Below are positions 17,506 to 27,633 of a stretch of DNA of 64,000 bases, one piece after another (the stretch's first letter is position 1; each line of letters opens with the position of its first letter). The stretch is from Planctomycetota bacterium (lineage in GTDB: Bacteria > Planctomycetota > UBA1135 > UBA2386), in assembly GCA_029936315.1 (NCBI GenBank), contig JAPYTD010000021.1, positions 1 through 64,000 of the forward strand, given 5' to 3'. Below the pieces are notes generated by a model. It was not told the origin of the DNA, did not search any database, and saw nothing but the letters and a program-made list of their open reading frames with translations. The translations under genes were made by a program, and so were the position numbers.

Positions 17506-18708
17506 ATGGTCACTCGTTGCGCCGTGGGCGCTCCCGCGTCTCGTTCCGTTTTGTTCGCGTCGTTGTTGGCGGCGTTTGCTGTCTGTGCAGATGCGCAAGC
17601 GCCTGGTGTTCCAACGCCTGGTGTGTCGACGCCGGTAGCTGCCAAGCCGGCCGTCAAGCCAAGCGCCGCGCCGACTGGCAACGCGCAAGAAGCGGCGCCT
17701 GTGTTCGGCAAGATCGTCGCCGAGTCGGCAGCGGCACGCTGTTGGGCCAGCGCGGCGGCGACACCGCCCAAATACGAAGACGTTCTGAAGAAGGATCAGA
17801 TTGTGCGGCTTGGTCGCAGCGAGAATGGCTTCCGTGCCATCTTGTTGCCGATGGGGCCGATTGGCTACGTCAGCAAGCGCTTCACGAGCGAAGCCGAAGA
17901 TGGCAGCGCGACGTCCAAGGGTGCCAAGGTGGCGTTCCGCTACCGTCCGCGCACCAGCGAAGCACCGGTCGCGCAGATGCCCGAAGGCACTGCGCTGCAC
18001 ATCCTCTCGATTGAGGACGGTTGGTGTCGCGCGCGGGTCGCGGGCATGGAAGCGTGGGTTGCCGAGGCGGACGTGCAGGTTGTGCCGAGTGATCCCGAGA
18101 TCATCGCTGCGCACGCCGAGTTCGCTGGTCTTGCCAAGGCAGAGGTGCAGGTGCGACTCGACACGATCGCGACCGAGCACAAGCAGCAGGAGCAGGACCG
18201 CATCGACATGGAGGCTGTCAAGCTGGTCGAAGATGCGTTCGTCAAGGAGATGGCGAAGCCTGTCGAGGAGCAGAGCTACGGCCCGCTGCAGGGTGCACTT
18301 GCCAAGGTTGTTGAAGGACTCGTCGAAGGTGGCGCGGCGCGCACAGCATGTGCTGCTTTGAACAGGCGCATGGAAACGCAGCAGTGGATCGTCGATGCGA
18401 CGGCCACCACCACGGAGAAGGCACCGGTCACGGAAGCTGTCATCAAGAAGCCAGTGAAGGACCGCCTCGAGCGCTTCGAGTCGATTGGCTGGTTGCGCTA
18501 CGAAAGCCGCCTCGCCGGTCCGGGCGTCTACTACATCGAAAAGGGTGGTCGCCGTCAGTACCTGCTGTCGTGCAACACCGGTCGCTTCGACCTGTCGCTC
18601 TACGTTGGCTGTGAAGTTGGTGTGATCGGCCCGCGCCGCACGCCGATCGCGGAGACCCTGAGCGTGCTCGACGTCGAGCGCGTCGAAGTGCTCGGCTCCT
18701 CACGCTAG
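17506..18708 (+). CDS. Secreted SH3-like domain protein
   Basis: Signal peptide SVLFASLLAAFAVCADAQ; GTALHILSIEDGWCRARVAGMEAWVAEADVQ is SH3_3-like. Confidence 0.65.
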   Translation: MVTRCAVGAPASRSVLFASLLAAFAVCADAQAPGVPTPGVSTPVAAKPAVKPSAAPTGNAQEAAPVFGKIVAESAAARCWASAAATPPKYEDVLKKDQIVRLGRSENGFRAILLPMGPIGYVSKRFTSEAEDGSATSKGAKVAFRYRPRTSEAPVAQMPEGTALHILSIEDGWCRARVAGMEAWVAEADVQVVPSDPEIIAAHAEFAGLAKAEVQVRLDTIATEHKQQEQDRIDMEAVKLVEDAFVKEMAKPVEEQSYGPLQGALAKVVEGLVEGGAARTACAALNRRMETQQWIVDATATTTEKAPVTEAVIKKPVKDRLERFESIGWLRYESRLAGPGVYYIEKGGRRQYLLSCNTGRFDLSLYVGCEVGVIGPRRTPIAETLSVLDVERVEVLGSSR

Positions 18709-18914
18709 TAGCCGGCTGCATCCTTGATCATTGGGGCCCTGATAGCTGCGGGTGCGCTCACGACCGGAGCGCCCGCGTCTCAGTTGGGCAAAATGGAGGC
18801 GCCAAGTCGTCGCTGCGAACGGTGGTTCGCGACGATTGTCGGTGAGGCACAGGACCAACCGGCCTGATGCCGAAAAGGCATGCAGATCCCGCAATTACGG
18901 GATTCTCCTCCCCG

Positions 18915-20489
18915 ATGCCGCCGACACCCCGCTGGATGCTGACTTGCGTGACCGCCGTCGCCCTTTGGGGTGGCTCGTGGCTGTCGGCCCAGCAGGTGAA
19001 TGGTCAGAACCCGGCGCCCGGCGTGGAAATCGTCGATGTGCTGCTTCCACCGACGCCAATTGAGCGCGGCAATGCGCTGCTCGAAGTTGAGGATCCGGTT
19101 GCTGCCTGGCTCGCGTTTCGTGGTGTCGGTACGCAGGGTCTGGTCGCCGTCGATCGTTCGGTGGGGCTCGGCCGCGCCCACCTGATGCTCGGCCACAGCG
19201 AGTTCGCGATCGCCTACGGCGAGCACGCCGTTGTCGTAGCTCCAGGCCGGCAAGACGCGATGGCGTTGACGATCCGCGCGTTGATTCGCGGTCGCGAGTT
19301 CGATGAGGCGGTGCGGCGTTCGTTCGCGTTCACCAACCGCACGAACGACTTGACGCCTGGCTTGCTGGCCGCCCGCGGTTCGGCGTTGTTTCGCGTGCAG
19401 CGAACCAGCGATGCTGCGGCCGCCTACCGTCGGGTTGTGCGGCTCGACAATCGCCACGCCGAAGCCCACCTGCGCCTCGGCTCGGGCTTGCTCGATCCGG
19501 TCAAGGTCACGATCCCACCCGATCTTCGACTTGCCGTTGGCACCATGGCAGCTGGCGATCGGCAGCGCGCGATCGAGTTGTTGTTGCGGTTGTTGCGCCA
19601 GCAACCAGGTCATCCGATAGCGCACCGCTTGTTAGGTGAGGTTCTCTATGCCCAGCGCGCCGCAGTGAGCATGGCGCAGCAGGACGCGTCGTTCCGGGTG
19701 TTGGTCGCCGTAACACCAAGACCCAATGTGTTGCGTCTCCCGATCAAGGAGTTCGTGCCCGGTTACGCGGGGCTCGCCAAGGCTCGTCGATTGGTTATCG
19801 AACGAACCGCCGCGATGTTCGGTCGTCAACTCAACAAGTTGGTGTCGGTCGGTGGCCGTCACGACCTGCTGCACGAACTGGAGCGCACCACGGATGCGGA
19901 TTCGCGCGCCAACCTGCGTGGCCGACGGACCTTTGATGGGCGGGTTTGGGATGACGTGCGTGGCGTCGGTGGCATGCGCGCTGCGACCGGGATCGAAGCG
20001 TTGGATGAAGCCGCGACGTTCGGCTTCGATACATTCGCGCACGAAGTTGCCCACCAGGTGCACTTCTTTACGTTCACGCCGCTGCAGCGGGCGCGCATCC
20101 GTTCATTGTATCGCACCGCGATGCAGGAGAAGCGTTGCCTCGACTACTACGCGGCCACCAACGAGGCGGAGTACTTCGGCCAAGGCGTTGAAGCGTTTGT
20201 CAGCCTGGCCAAGCGTCCGGGTGGCGAGACGACACATGGCCACACGCGCTTTGAGTTGTTCCGGCTCGATCCCGAGTTGCACAACTTCATCGCGACTGTC
20301 GTGAGTTTTGATGTATTGGCGCAGACCAAGCATCGGGAAGCCATCCTCGCAGCCGCGGTTGCGGTCGCGATTCGTTGTGGGCGCAGTGACGATGCCGTGG
20401 TCGCCGCCGAGATGATGATGCCAGGGGCGCTGCGTTTGCGGTTGTTGGCCGAGGCTCGTCGGGCGCGCTCTGCCCAGCGCTGCTACTGA
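18915..20489 (+). CDS. Secreted TPR protein fused to a gluzincin-like (lethal-factor-type) metalloprotease domain
   Basis: Signal peptide; TPR-like repeats; FDTFAHEVAHQVHFF (HExxH) and NEAEYFGQGVEAF downstream Glu motif. Confidence 0.72.
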   Translation: MPPTPRWMLTCVTAVALWGGSWLSAQQVNGQNPAPGVEIVDVLLPPTPIERGNALLEVEDPVAAWLAFRGVGTQGLVAVDRSVGLGRAHLMLGHSEFAIAYGEHAVVVAPGRQDAMALTIRALIRGREFDEAVRRSFAFTNRTNDLTPGLLAARGSALFRVQRTSDAAAAYRRVVRLDNRHAEAHLRLGSGLLDPVKVTIPPDLRLAVGTMAAGDRQRAIELLLRLLRQQPGHPIAHRLLGEVLYAQRAAVSMAQQDASFRVLVAVTPRPNVLRLPIKEFVPGYAGLAKARRLVIERTAAMFGRQLNKLVSVGGRHDLLHELERTTDADSRANLRGRRTFDGRVWDDVRGVGGMRAATGIEALDEAATFGFDTFAHEVAHQVHFFTFTPLQRARIRSLYRTAMQEKRCLDYYAATNEAEYFGQGVEAFVSLAKRPGGETTHGHTRFELFRLDPELHNFIATVVSFDVLAQTKHREAILAAAVAVAIRCGRSDDAVVAAEMMMPGALRLRLLAEARRARSAQRCY

Positions 20490-20494
20490 GTTTT

Positions 20495-21220
20495 TTGCCA
20501 CCGCGCGGCACTTCGATGCCCCTACATGGCATGGGAGAATCGAGTTGCGACTTGGCTCCACTGAGCAACGGTCCCCGCCAACGCATCTTGTTGCTCGGGG
20601 AGCCACGCCTCAGTGACGCAGAGTGTCTGGCGCTGGTGTTGCGTACGGGGGGGCGCGGCGAGTCGGCGGAGCAGATGGCGCACCGGCTGTTGCGGCGGTT
20701 TGGTGGTCTGTCCGGACTTGCGCGTCGCGGTGTGCGTGAGGTCGCCAGCGAGGCGGTGGGGCCGGTGCGGGCGGCGGGCGTGCTCGCTGCGTTTGGCTTG
20801 GCCCGCCGTCTGTCCGAGGAGTGCTTTCGCCCGGGAACCCAGATCCGCCACGGCGGCGATGTTGCGCAAGTCGTGCGGCACACGGCGCGTGGCTCACGTC
20901 GCGAGAACTTCTTCGTGGTGCTGCTCGATGTGCGCAGTCGGGTCATGAGCATGCACGTGGTTAGCACGGGAGTCGTGGATTCGGCTCCGGTGCATCCCCG
21001 CGAGGTATTTGGCCCAGCCGTGCGCGAGTCGAGTGTCGCGGTGGTCATCGCCCATAATCACCCGTCTGGCGACCCAGCTCCCAGCAAGCAGGATCACGAC
21101 GTCACCGAGCGCTTGAAGAAAGCGGGCGCGCTGTTGGGCATCGATGTGCTCGACCATGTCGTCGTTGGGACCGATCGCTACTACAGCTTTTCCGAAGAGG
21201 CCTACTTCTCGTACCGGTGA
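20495..21220 (+). CDS. radC: RadC family JAB-domain protein
   Basis: LSDAECLALVLRTGGRGESAEQMAHRLL...HNHPSGDPAPSKQDHDVTERLKKAGALLGIDVLDHVVVG; start may be 20516. Confidence 0.92.
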   Translation: MPPRGTSMPLHGMGESSCDLAPLSNGPRQRILLLGEPRLSDAECLALVLRTGGRGESAEQMAHRLLRRFGGLSGLARRGVREVASEAVGPVRAAGVLAAFGLARRLSEECFRPGTQIRHGGDVAQVVRHTARGSRRENFFVVLLDVRSRVMSMHVVSTGVVDSAPVHPREVFGPAVRESSVAVVIAHNHPSGDPAPSKQDHDVTERLKKAGALLGIDVLDHVVVGTDRYYSFSEEAYFSYR

Positions 21221-21564
21221 CTCTAATCGACAACATGAAACCACCATGTTCGGTGCTTAGCCCATCGGCAAGGGCGGGCTCAGTGGCCGCTCGTGGCGGG
21301 ACTTGGGCTGGCAGCGAGATGGCGAGAGTGGCCGCTTGCGCGACAATAAGGATTGACCGTAGGGCCGGACCGGTTCCCATTGCGCGACACGCTACCGGAT
21401 TCGGGGCCAGCATCCGTCTGCACTCCCCCTGAAAAACAACTCCGGGTTGCCTGTGCGGGTGGTCGCGTGACCAATCAGCTTTGTGATGCGCCACGTTACT
21501 TCTAGTGTAGTGATGTCCGAGCGCCTCGTATTCCCGCGCTCTCCGAAACTGTTGCGCCCAGTCG

Positions 21565-23145
21565 ATGCCATCCGGTCCCGCTCCTGATCCACTGTTTGTG
21601 AACAAGCCGTTTGGCCGGCGCCAGTGGATAGTGATCCTGGTCGCAACCGTTGTCGCAGCCGCGCTGCGCATGTATCAACTCGGCGAGTGGTCCATGTGGG
21701 TCGATGAGGCGCACACCTGGCGGGACGCGACCATGCCGCTGACCGGCGAACGTGGTTTCATGGAGGAGCAGCGCAGCTACTACCCGTTGCCGTTTGTGTT
21801 GTTGCGCTTTTTGCTGGGAGTGTCGGTGATCGGCTACGACGAGTGGTCGTTGCGCTTGCCGTTTGCGCTGATTGGGATCGTCACGGTTCCCTTGTTGGCA
21901 CTCTGTGGCCGTCGACTTGTCGGCGCTTGGCCGGCGGTCATTGCGTCGTGCCTGCTGGCAATCAACCCGTGGCACATCTTCTGGAGCCAGAATGCGCGCG
22001 GCTATGGCATGGCGGTCCTGGGGTCCGTGCTGGCGATCCACCGGCTGCACAAGTTGTTTGCCGAGGGGCGAGCCTCGGACCTTCTGCTTGCGGTGTTGTT
22101 CGTGGTCTTTGCTGGAGCCAGCCATCCGACGGCCATTGCTCTGCTGATTGGCTTTGCCGGCTTCCTGATTGTGCGTCACGCGATGCGGCCAAAGGCTCGG
22201 TTTGGCAGGATCACGGTCTTGCTCGCCCTGGTGTTCTTGATGGTGCCGTTGCCTTGGCTAGTGCGGTACTACGAGTTGTTTTCGAACTTCCAGGACTCGA
22301 AGGGCAATCCGTCGTTTGTGCACTGGATAGAAACCGTCGCCTACTACTTCCGCCCCTCGGTGTTACTGCTCGGGCTGCTTGCGATGTTCTTGGCGCCGTC
22401 TGTGCTCGGCCGCAATCGTGCGCTGTATCTGACTTGCTTGGTGTTGGTGCCGATGCTGGTCATCAGCTCGGTCGGTGCGCAATTGGTGAAGGTTACGGCG
22501 CGCTATGCGATCTGCACGTTGCCAGCCCTGATGCTGCTGGCGGGCTTTGTCATCGCGGAGCTTGCGCGCCGCATGCGCGAGTTGCCTGACGTGGCGCGCG
22601 GTCGAGCGTGGTTATTGGCGTGCGTGCTGCCTGCGTTGGTGGTCGGCGACTACTTGCAACTAGACGTCGCCTACTATCAGGACCAGCACGGCCAGCGCGG
22701 CCGTTGGCGCGAGGCCTCGCAATTCGTTCGCGATGCGGTCGTCGAACGCGGCGCAGAGGGCCTGCGTGTCTTGACGACCAACCATCCGACGATGCTCTAC
22801 TACCTGCGGCAGCGGCATTGGTTTGTCGGCGAGACGGATCCGTATCCGCACATCCGCGTTGAGTCGGTTGAGCGTTGGCGCTTCGCGGATGGCATCGATT
22901 CCAAAGACAACGTGCTGCACGAACCAGGCGCGGAGAACCACTTGGCCTGGCACATGCGCTATGCGGACGAGAAGTCACAGCTGTTCGCCGTAGTCTTGAC
23001 CATGCCCGAGTTGCGTGAGCCGGACTTCGATGGCCATTTGGAAGCGGCCCTGATGCGCGACTTCGAGTTAGCCCTCTACCTGCCGACCTGGATTGGCCCG
23101 AAGGACGAGAGCATTTACGTCTTCCTGCCGAAGAAGAGCGAGTAA
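21565..23145 (+). CDS. Glycosyltransferase family 39/ArnT-like multi-TM protein
   Basis: Multi-TM; GEWSMWVDEAHTWRDA, WSLRLPFALIGIVTVPLLALCGRRL. Confidence 0.82.
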   Translation: MPSGPAPDPLFVNKPFGRRQWIVILVATVVAAALRMYQLGEWSMWVDEAHTWRDATMPLTGERGFMEEQRSYYPLPFVLLRFLLGVSVIGYDEWSLRLPFALIGIVTVPLLALCGRRLVGAWPAVIASCLLAINPWHIFWSQNARGYGMAVLGSVLAIHRLHKLFAEGRASDLLLAVLFVVFAGASHPTAIALLIGFAGFLIVRHAMRPKARFGRITVLLALVFLMVPLPWLVRYYELFSNFQDSKGNPSFVHWIETVAYYFRPSVLLLGLLAMFLAPSVLGRNRALYLTCLVLVPMLVISSVGAQLVKVTARYAICTLPALMLLAGFVIAELARRMRELPDVARGRAWLLACVLPALVVGDYLQLDVAYYQDQHGQRGRWREASQFVRDAVVERGAEGLRVLTTNHPTMLYYLRQRHWFVGETDPYPHIRVESVERWRFADGIDSKDNVLHEPGAENHLAWHMRYADEKSQLFAVVLTMPELREPDFDGHLEAALMRDFELALYLPTWIGPKDESIYVFLPKKSE

Positions 23146-23229
23146 CGGCCACCCCTTGGCCTGGCATATTTGCGGGGCTGGCGTTCTCGTGAGACGCGCG
23201 TCTTGAGATGTGCGCCCGTTCGGCCGATC

Positions 23230-24486
23230 ATGTCCACCATGCGCACGTTCCCGATTGCGATCCTGTCGTTGCTACCGATGCTTTCGTGGACTGCCTGCGT
23301 CCAGGAGGCGCAGGGCCAGCAGCCAGCGGCCGCCCAGAAGCAGGACCCCGTTGCCAATGAGCCAGATTCGAGCGACGGCCAGACGACGGTGCCGAGCGAC
23401 TTTGTGCGCTACGTCAAGGTTGGCGATGGCGGGCACCTCGACACCGCGATCACGACGTACGAGAAGGATGGCGTCAAGGTCATCTTCTACGGAGCGGTGC
23501 ACATCGCCGACTCGGTTTGCTACCAAGAGCTCAACGACCGATTCACAACATGTGACGCGTTGCTCTACGAGTTGGTTGGGCCCGAGAACTATCGACCGAC
23601 GAAGAACCAAGGCGGCAACGCGAGCCTCATCTCGATGCTGCAGCAGGGTCTCAAGCGCTCGATGGAGATGTCGTTCCAGCTCGATGAGATCGACTACCAG
23701 CCCGACAACTTCGTGCACGCGGACATGACGCCCGAAGAGTTCCAGTCGAGCATGGCTGCCAATGGCGAGAGCCTGCTGTCGATCATGTGGGACATGATGC
23801 TCGGGGGCATGGAGATGCAGCGGGATCAGGCCGAGAATGCCGATGAGTCCAAGCCGCCGGAGAAGTTCGATCTCGTCGAGGCGTTCCGCACTGGCGAGGG
23901 TCGTCACCTTATGCGTGTCACGTTCGCCCAGCAGCTCGAGCAGATTGAGATGTTGTCCGCCGGCGGTGACGGTTCGACGTTGCTCGAAGGCCGCAACGAG
24001 AAGTGCCTCAAGGTGCTGCACCGCGAGATCAAGAACGGCAAGAAGCGCCTCGGCATCTACTACGGCGCCGCGCACCTGCCGCACATGGAACTGCGATTGG
24101 TCAATGACCTTGGCTTCAAGAAGGTCGCGCACGAGTGGTTGGTCGCGTGGGACTGCAAGAAGCGTCCGGACCCCAAGCTCGATCGCGCGCTCATCAAGAA
24201 ACGCCGCGCCTGCAAGAAGCAGCTCGCCATGCTCGCCAAAGTCGGACGCGACCACCGTCGCAACGATGGCCCAGACACAATCCCGACCCCGCGTGAGCTG
24301 GCCGAGATCGTACGCAACGGCAGCAAGCTCTACTCTGGCGAACTCGTCGACCCGTGGGGTAGCGACTACATCCTGCGCAAGCGCAAGCGCGGCGTGCGCT
24401 GGGAAGCCGCCAGCCTCGGCCCCGACAAGAAAGCCGGCACCGACGACGACATCATCGTCGCCGAACCCCGCCGCGGCGGCCTCTGA
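23230..24486 (+). CDS. Fusion: secreted TraB/GumN (TIKI-like) domain plus GspG-like pseudopilin C-terminal domain
   Basis: GVKVIFYGAVHIADSVCYQELNDRF...LLYELVGPENY...GIYYGAAHLPHM then LVDPWGSDYILRKRKRGVRWEAASLGPDKKAGTDDDI. Confidence 0.8.
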   Translation: MSTMRTFPIAILSLLPMLSWTACVQEAQGQQPAAAQKQDPVANEPDSSDGQTTVPSDFVRYVKVGDGGHLDTAITTYEKDGVKVIFYGAVHIADSVCYQELNDRFTTCDALLYELVGPENYRPTKNQGGNASLISMLQQGLKRSMEMSFQLDEIDYQPDNFVHADMTPEEFQSSMAANGESLLSIMWDMMLGGMEMQRDQAENADESKPPEKFDLVEAFRTGEGRHLMRVTFAQQLEQIEMLSAGGDGSTLLEGRNEKCLKVLHREIKNGKKRLGIYYGAAHLPHMELRLVNDLGFKKVAHEWLVAWDCKKRPDPKLDRALIKKRRACKKQLAMLAKVGRDHRRNDGPDTIPTPRELAEIVRNGSKLYSGELVDPWGSDYILRKRKRGVRWEAASLGPDKKAGTDDDIIVAEPRRGGL

Positions 24487-24535
24487 GTTTTACCCCACGG
24501 CTCCAGCAGGACCGTACTGGCACGGTGCCGGCACT

Positions 24536-26089
24536 CTACCAGTCGGATTGGCGGCCCAGTTCTTTGGGCTTGCCCTTGGCGTCGGCGGTTTGCCAAGCGG
24601 TCCAGTAGGCGAGGCGGGTGATCGCTTCCATGGCGGCGTAGTCGAGCTTGTCGGCGTGGTCTGTGACCTGGTGGTAATCCGGGTGTTCTCCGTCACAGAA
24701 GAACACGACCGGGATGCCGAGCTTGGCGAAGTTGTAGTGGTCGCTGCGCCGGTAGTAGGTGTCACCGCTCGTGAACTCGATGCCGAACTGTGCGCCGGTG
24801 GTGACCGCGTTCTTGACGATTGATGAGTACTTCTGGTGCTCGTGGCTCGGCGTGATCTGCATCAGGATCTTCTCATCGCGCCGACCCGCACGGCCGATCA
24901 TGTCGATGTTGATGTTGGCTGTGATGCGATCCTTCGGCCAGGTCGGGTGGTCGGCGTAGTAGGCCGAACCCCACAGGCCCAGTTCTTCGCCGCTGACGGA
25001 CAAGAACACGATCGAACGCGCGGGCCGTTCTTTGCACCGGGCAAACGCCTCGGCGATTTCGAGAAGGGCTGAGGTCCCGCTGGCGTTGTCGTCGGCGCCG
25101 TTGAAGCGGTCGCCGTCGATGCGCGTGCCGACGTGGTCGTGGTGGGCGGAGATGACGACGGCCTCAAGCTTCTTGTTCTTGCCTTGCAGCACGGCAATGA
25201 CGTTGCTCGCCTTGGCCTTGCGCACCGCCTTGATCTGGATTGTCAGCTTGCCCTTGGCCTTCTTCTTGCCATCGTCGGCATGCTCCCCGGACTCGGGGTC
25301 CACGGTGATGCCCATGTGGGCAAGCAGGAGTTTGCTGGCCTCAGCTGACAACACCATCAGCGGCACTTTGACGATCGGTCGGTCGAACCTCTTGTAGGCC
25401 ATCACGCCGTGATCGCGCAGCAGCCCTCGGTAGTTGAGTGCGTTGGCGAGTGAGCCGCCGTCATCGAGCAGGCAGACGATGCCAGCTTTGGCGTTGGCCT
25501 TGTCGAGCTTCTTCGCGATCTGCGCATAGCGCTGCAATGCCTGCAGGTCGCCGGCGACGCCGCCTCGCGTACGACCGCTTAGTGTGATCACCGGAATGCG
25601 GCCCTTCAGCGAGCCCGACATCTCCGCGCCGTTGCCGCAGTAGGAGAACGCGCCCGAAGCAGTCAGCTTGTCCGACTTGCTCGCATGTAACACCGCGAAG
25701 CCGTCGGTGATCTTGGTCTTGCCGAAACTCAGGCCCGTCGACTTGCTGATCTCGAGCCGTTCAATCGGATAGTATTGGTAGAAGCCACGGCGGTCACCGA
25801 GTCCCTTGAGGCCGAGCGACTTGAAGTAGTTGGCGACGTACTTGGCGGTGGCGAGCTGCCCCGGACTTGCGGTCTGGCGGCCGTTGCGCGCGTCGTCGGC
25901 CAACCAATACGCGTGGGTTCGCAGTGCCAATCGATCGATATGGTGCATGCCGGGTGGGGCACCTTCGGGCACGCGTGCTGGTGGGCCGATGTCCGGTAGT
26001 TTTTCTGTCGAGGCCTGCGCCAAGGCCGGGCCCGACAACAACAAGCCGAGCGCGAACGCGGCGGTGGATCTGGATTGCAAGCCACTCAT
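24536..26089 (-). CDS. Secreted M28 family aminopeptidase
   Basis: SAHHDHVGTRIDGDRFNGADDNASGTSALLEIAEAF...FLSVSGEELGLWGSAYY; signal peptide. Confidence 0.9.
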   Translation of the reverse strand: MSGLQSRSTAAFALGLLLSGPALAQASTEKLPDIGPPARVPEGAPPGMHHIDRLALRTHAYWLADDARNGRQTASPGQLATAKYVANYFKSLGLKGLGDRRGFYQYYPIERLEISKSTGLSFGKTKITDGFAVLHASKSDKLTASGAFSYCGNGAEMSGSLKGRIPVITLSGRTRGGVAGDLQALQRYAQIAKKLDKANAKAGIVCLLDDGGSLANALNYRGLLRDHGVMAYKRFDRPIVKVPLMVLSAEASKLLLAHMGITVDPESGEHADDGKKKAKGKLTIQIKAVRKAKASNVIAVLQGKNKKLEAVVISAHHDHVGTRIDGDRFNGADDNASGTSALLEIAEAFARCKERPARSIVFLSVSGEELGLWGSAYYADHPTWPKDRITANINIDMIGRAGRRDEKILMQITPSHEHQKYSSIVKNAVTTGAQFGIEFTSGDTYYRRSDHYNFAKLGIPVVFFCDGEHPDYHQVTDHADKLDYAAMEAITRLAYWTAWQTADAKGKPKELGRQSDW

Positions 26090-26120
26090 GCCCGACAGCG
26101 TAGCGTGCTGCGCCAGTACG

Positions 26121-27629
26121 CTAGTCGCGAGAAGTTGCCGACGACGCCAGCAAGCGGCTGAGACGCTTGTCGTCGGCGAGCACAGTCACCGTCTTGGTCA
26201 GCGTAGGCACGACGGCGCCCGGCGGCAGCCCCTTTGGTTTCCTGACGTTCTTGCGGAACGTATAGACCACGTCAATGCGCGGTTCCCCGCGCGACTTGCT
26301 GTAGTAGACCGCAAGCGTTGCTGCATCGAGCAGGGTCTCCAGGCTGGCCGTCTTCTGTCTCGGCAGGCGCACCACCACGTGTGACCCTGGCCGGCCGCCG
26401 CCGACGTGCAGCCACAGGTCGTTGCCGTTGGCGAATCGCATGGTCAGCTCATCGTTCTGGTTGTTGTTGCGGCCGACGAAGATCGCGTAGCCCTCGGCCG
26501 ACGTGAACCGCCGGAACGGCACGTGGTCGTCCGGGCTCTTCTTGCGCGGCTTGCCCAAAGGCTGCGTGCTCTTGTCCTTCGGTAGCAGACCCCGCGAGAG
26601 CAACTGCGCGCGAGCGTGCTCGAGATCGACGTCGCTACCGCTTTGCAGCATGGCCGCGATTTCATCCAATGCGGCGAGGTCTTGCTCGGCGGTTGCTAGC
26701 CGTTGCTCGGTCATCTCGCGGCCATCATCGAGTCGCCGTGCCTTGTCGTACAGTTGGTTGGCCTGCACGGTCACCGGCTTGGCCGCATCGAGCTGGATCG
26801 TGATGTTGGCAGCACCATCGAGGCTTGGAACCTCCATGCTGCTCGCGCCGCGCGGCACACTGTGGGCATACGCGAGCATCAGGTCGGCTGTGTTGCGCAT
26901 CTCTTGCGAGCGTTCGACGTTGTCGAGTTGCCGGTGCATGCCCTGCACCTTGTTGCGCGCCTGCTTGTGAGCGCGCGCGGTTGCCAGGTGCAGCGCCTCG
27001 TGCGACTTCTGCTGCTCCTTGTCGAGGTCGAGCGACGTGAAGTGCTCGTCGATGCTGGTCAGCACCGGTGGGGCAAAGCGCGTTGTGGCGGTCGCGCCGG
27101 GCTTGGCAGCGTCTGCGACCGGCGGTGGTGGCACGTAGACATCGCCACGACGCAGCGTGCGAACAGCTGTCGTGACTGCGCGTGACATGGTCATCGCGAC
27201 ACCTTGTGCATCACATAGAACCCACAGCCCCCGCGCCGAGAACAGCTCGACAGCAAGTCGCCGTTCGCCTGCTGCGGTATCGAACCCAAACGTGCATCGT
27301 CGCTCGCCGTCAGTCACCTCGATCGAACGCAGCGTTGCGTCTTGTAGTTCGCGCTGCAGCAGGTCTGGGCCGGGGCCGCGGGCTCGAGCCTCCCGGCCGA
27401 ACCGTCGCTGCGTCGTAGTCACGCGGGCGCGGGTGCCACCTAGTGCGATGTGAACGAAGACCTTCTGCTTGTCGGCGTCAGGTTGCAGCACCAGCAGCAC
27501 ATCGTTGTGTGCTCCGGTGCCGATCAAGGCCACCGCATCGAGCACGGTGGCCGAGCACAAAACCCGCAGATCCTCGATTGCGAGGGCAAGTTCAGCGGCG
27601 GTGAGGCCGCGCGCTGCGGGTGTTGGCAT
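26121..27629 (-). CDS. NFACT family protein (RqcH/Tae2-like)
   Basis: NFACT-N-like start; C-terminal FRRFTSAEGYAIFVGRNNNQNDELTMRFANGNDLWLHVGGGRPGSHVVVR. Confidence 0.88.
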   Translation of the reverse strand: MPTPAARGLTAAELALAIEDLRVLCSATVLDAVALIGTGAHNDVLLVLQPDADKQKVFVHIALGGTRARVTTTQRRFGREARARGPGPDLLQRELQDATLRSIEVTDGERRCTFGFDTAAGERRLAVELFSARGLWVLCDAQGVAMTMSRAVTTAVRTLRRGDVYVPPPPVADAAKPGATATTRFAPPVLTSIDEHFTSLDLDKEQQKSHEALHLATARAHKQARNKVQGMHRQLDNVERSQEMRNTADLMLAYAHSVPRGASSMEVPSLDGAANITIQLDAAKPVTVQANQLYDKARRLDDGREMTEQRLATAEQDLAALDEIAAMLQSGSDVDLEHARAQLLSRGLLPKDKSTQPLGKPRKKSPDDHVPFRRFTSAEGYAIFVGRNNNQNDELTMRFANGNDLWLHVGGGRPGSHVVVRLPRQKTASLETLLDAATLAVYYSKSRGEPRIDVVYTFRKNVRKPKGLPPGAVVPTLTKTVTVLADDKRLSRLLASSATSRD

Positions 27630-27633
27630 TTGC

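Noticed and set aside
26121-27629. NFACT/RqcH protein next to ndk as a new quality-control operon
   Set aside because: NFACT proteins are widespread and adjacency to ndk alone is weak evidence of functional linkage.
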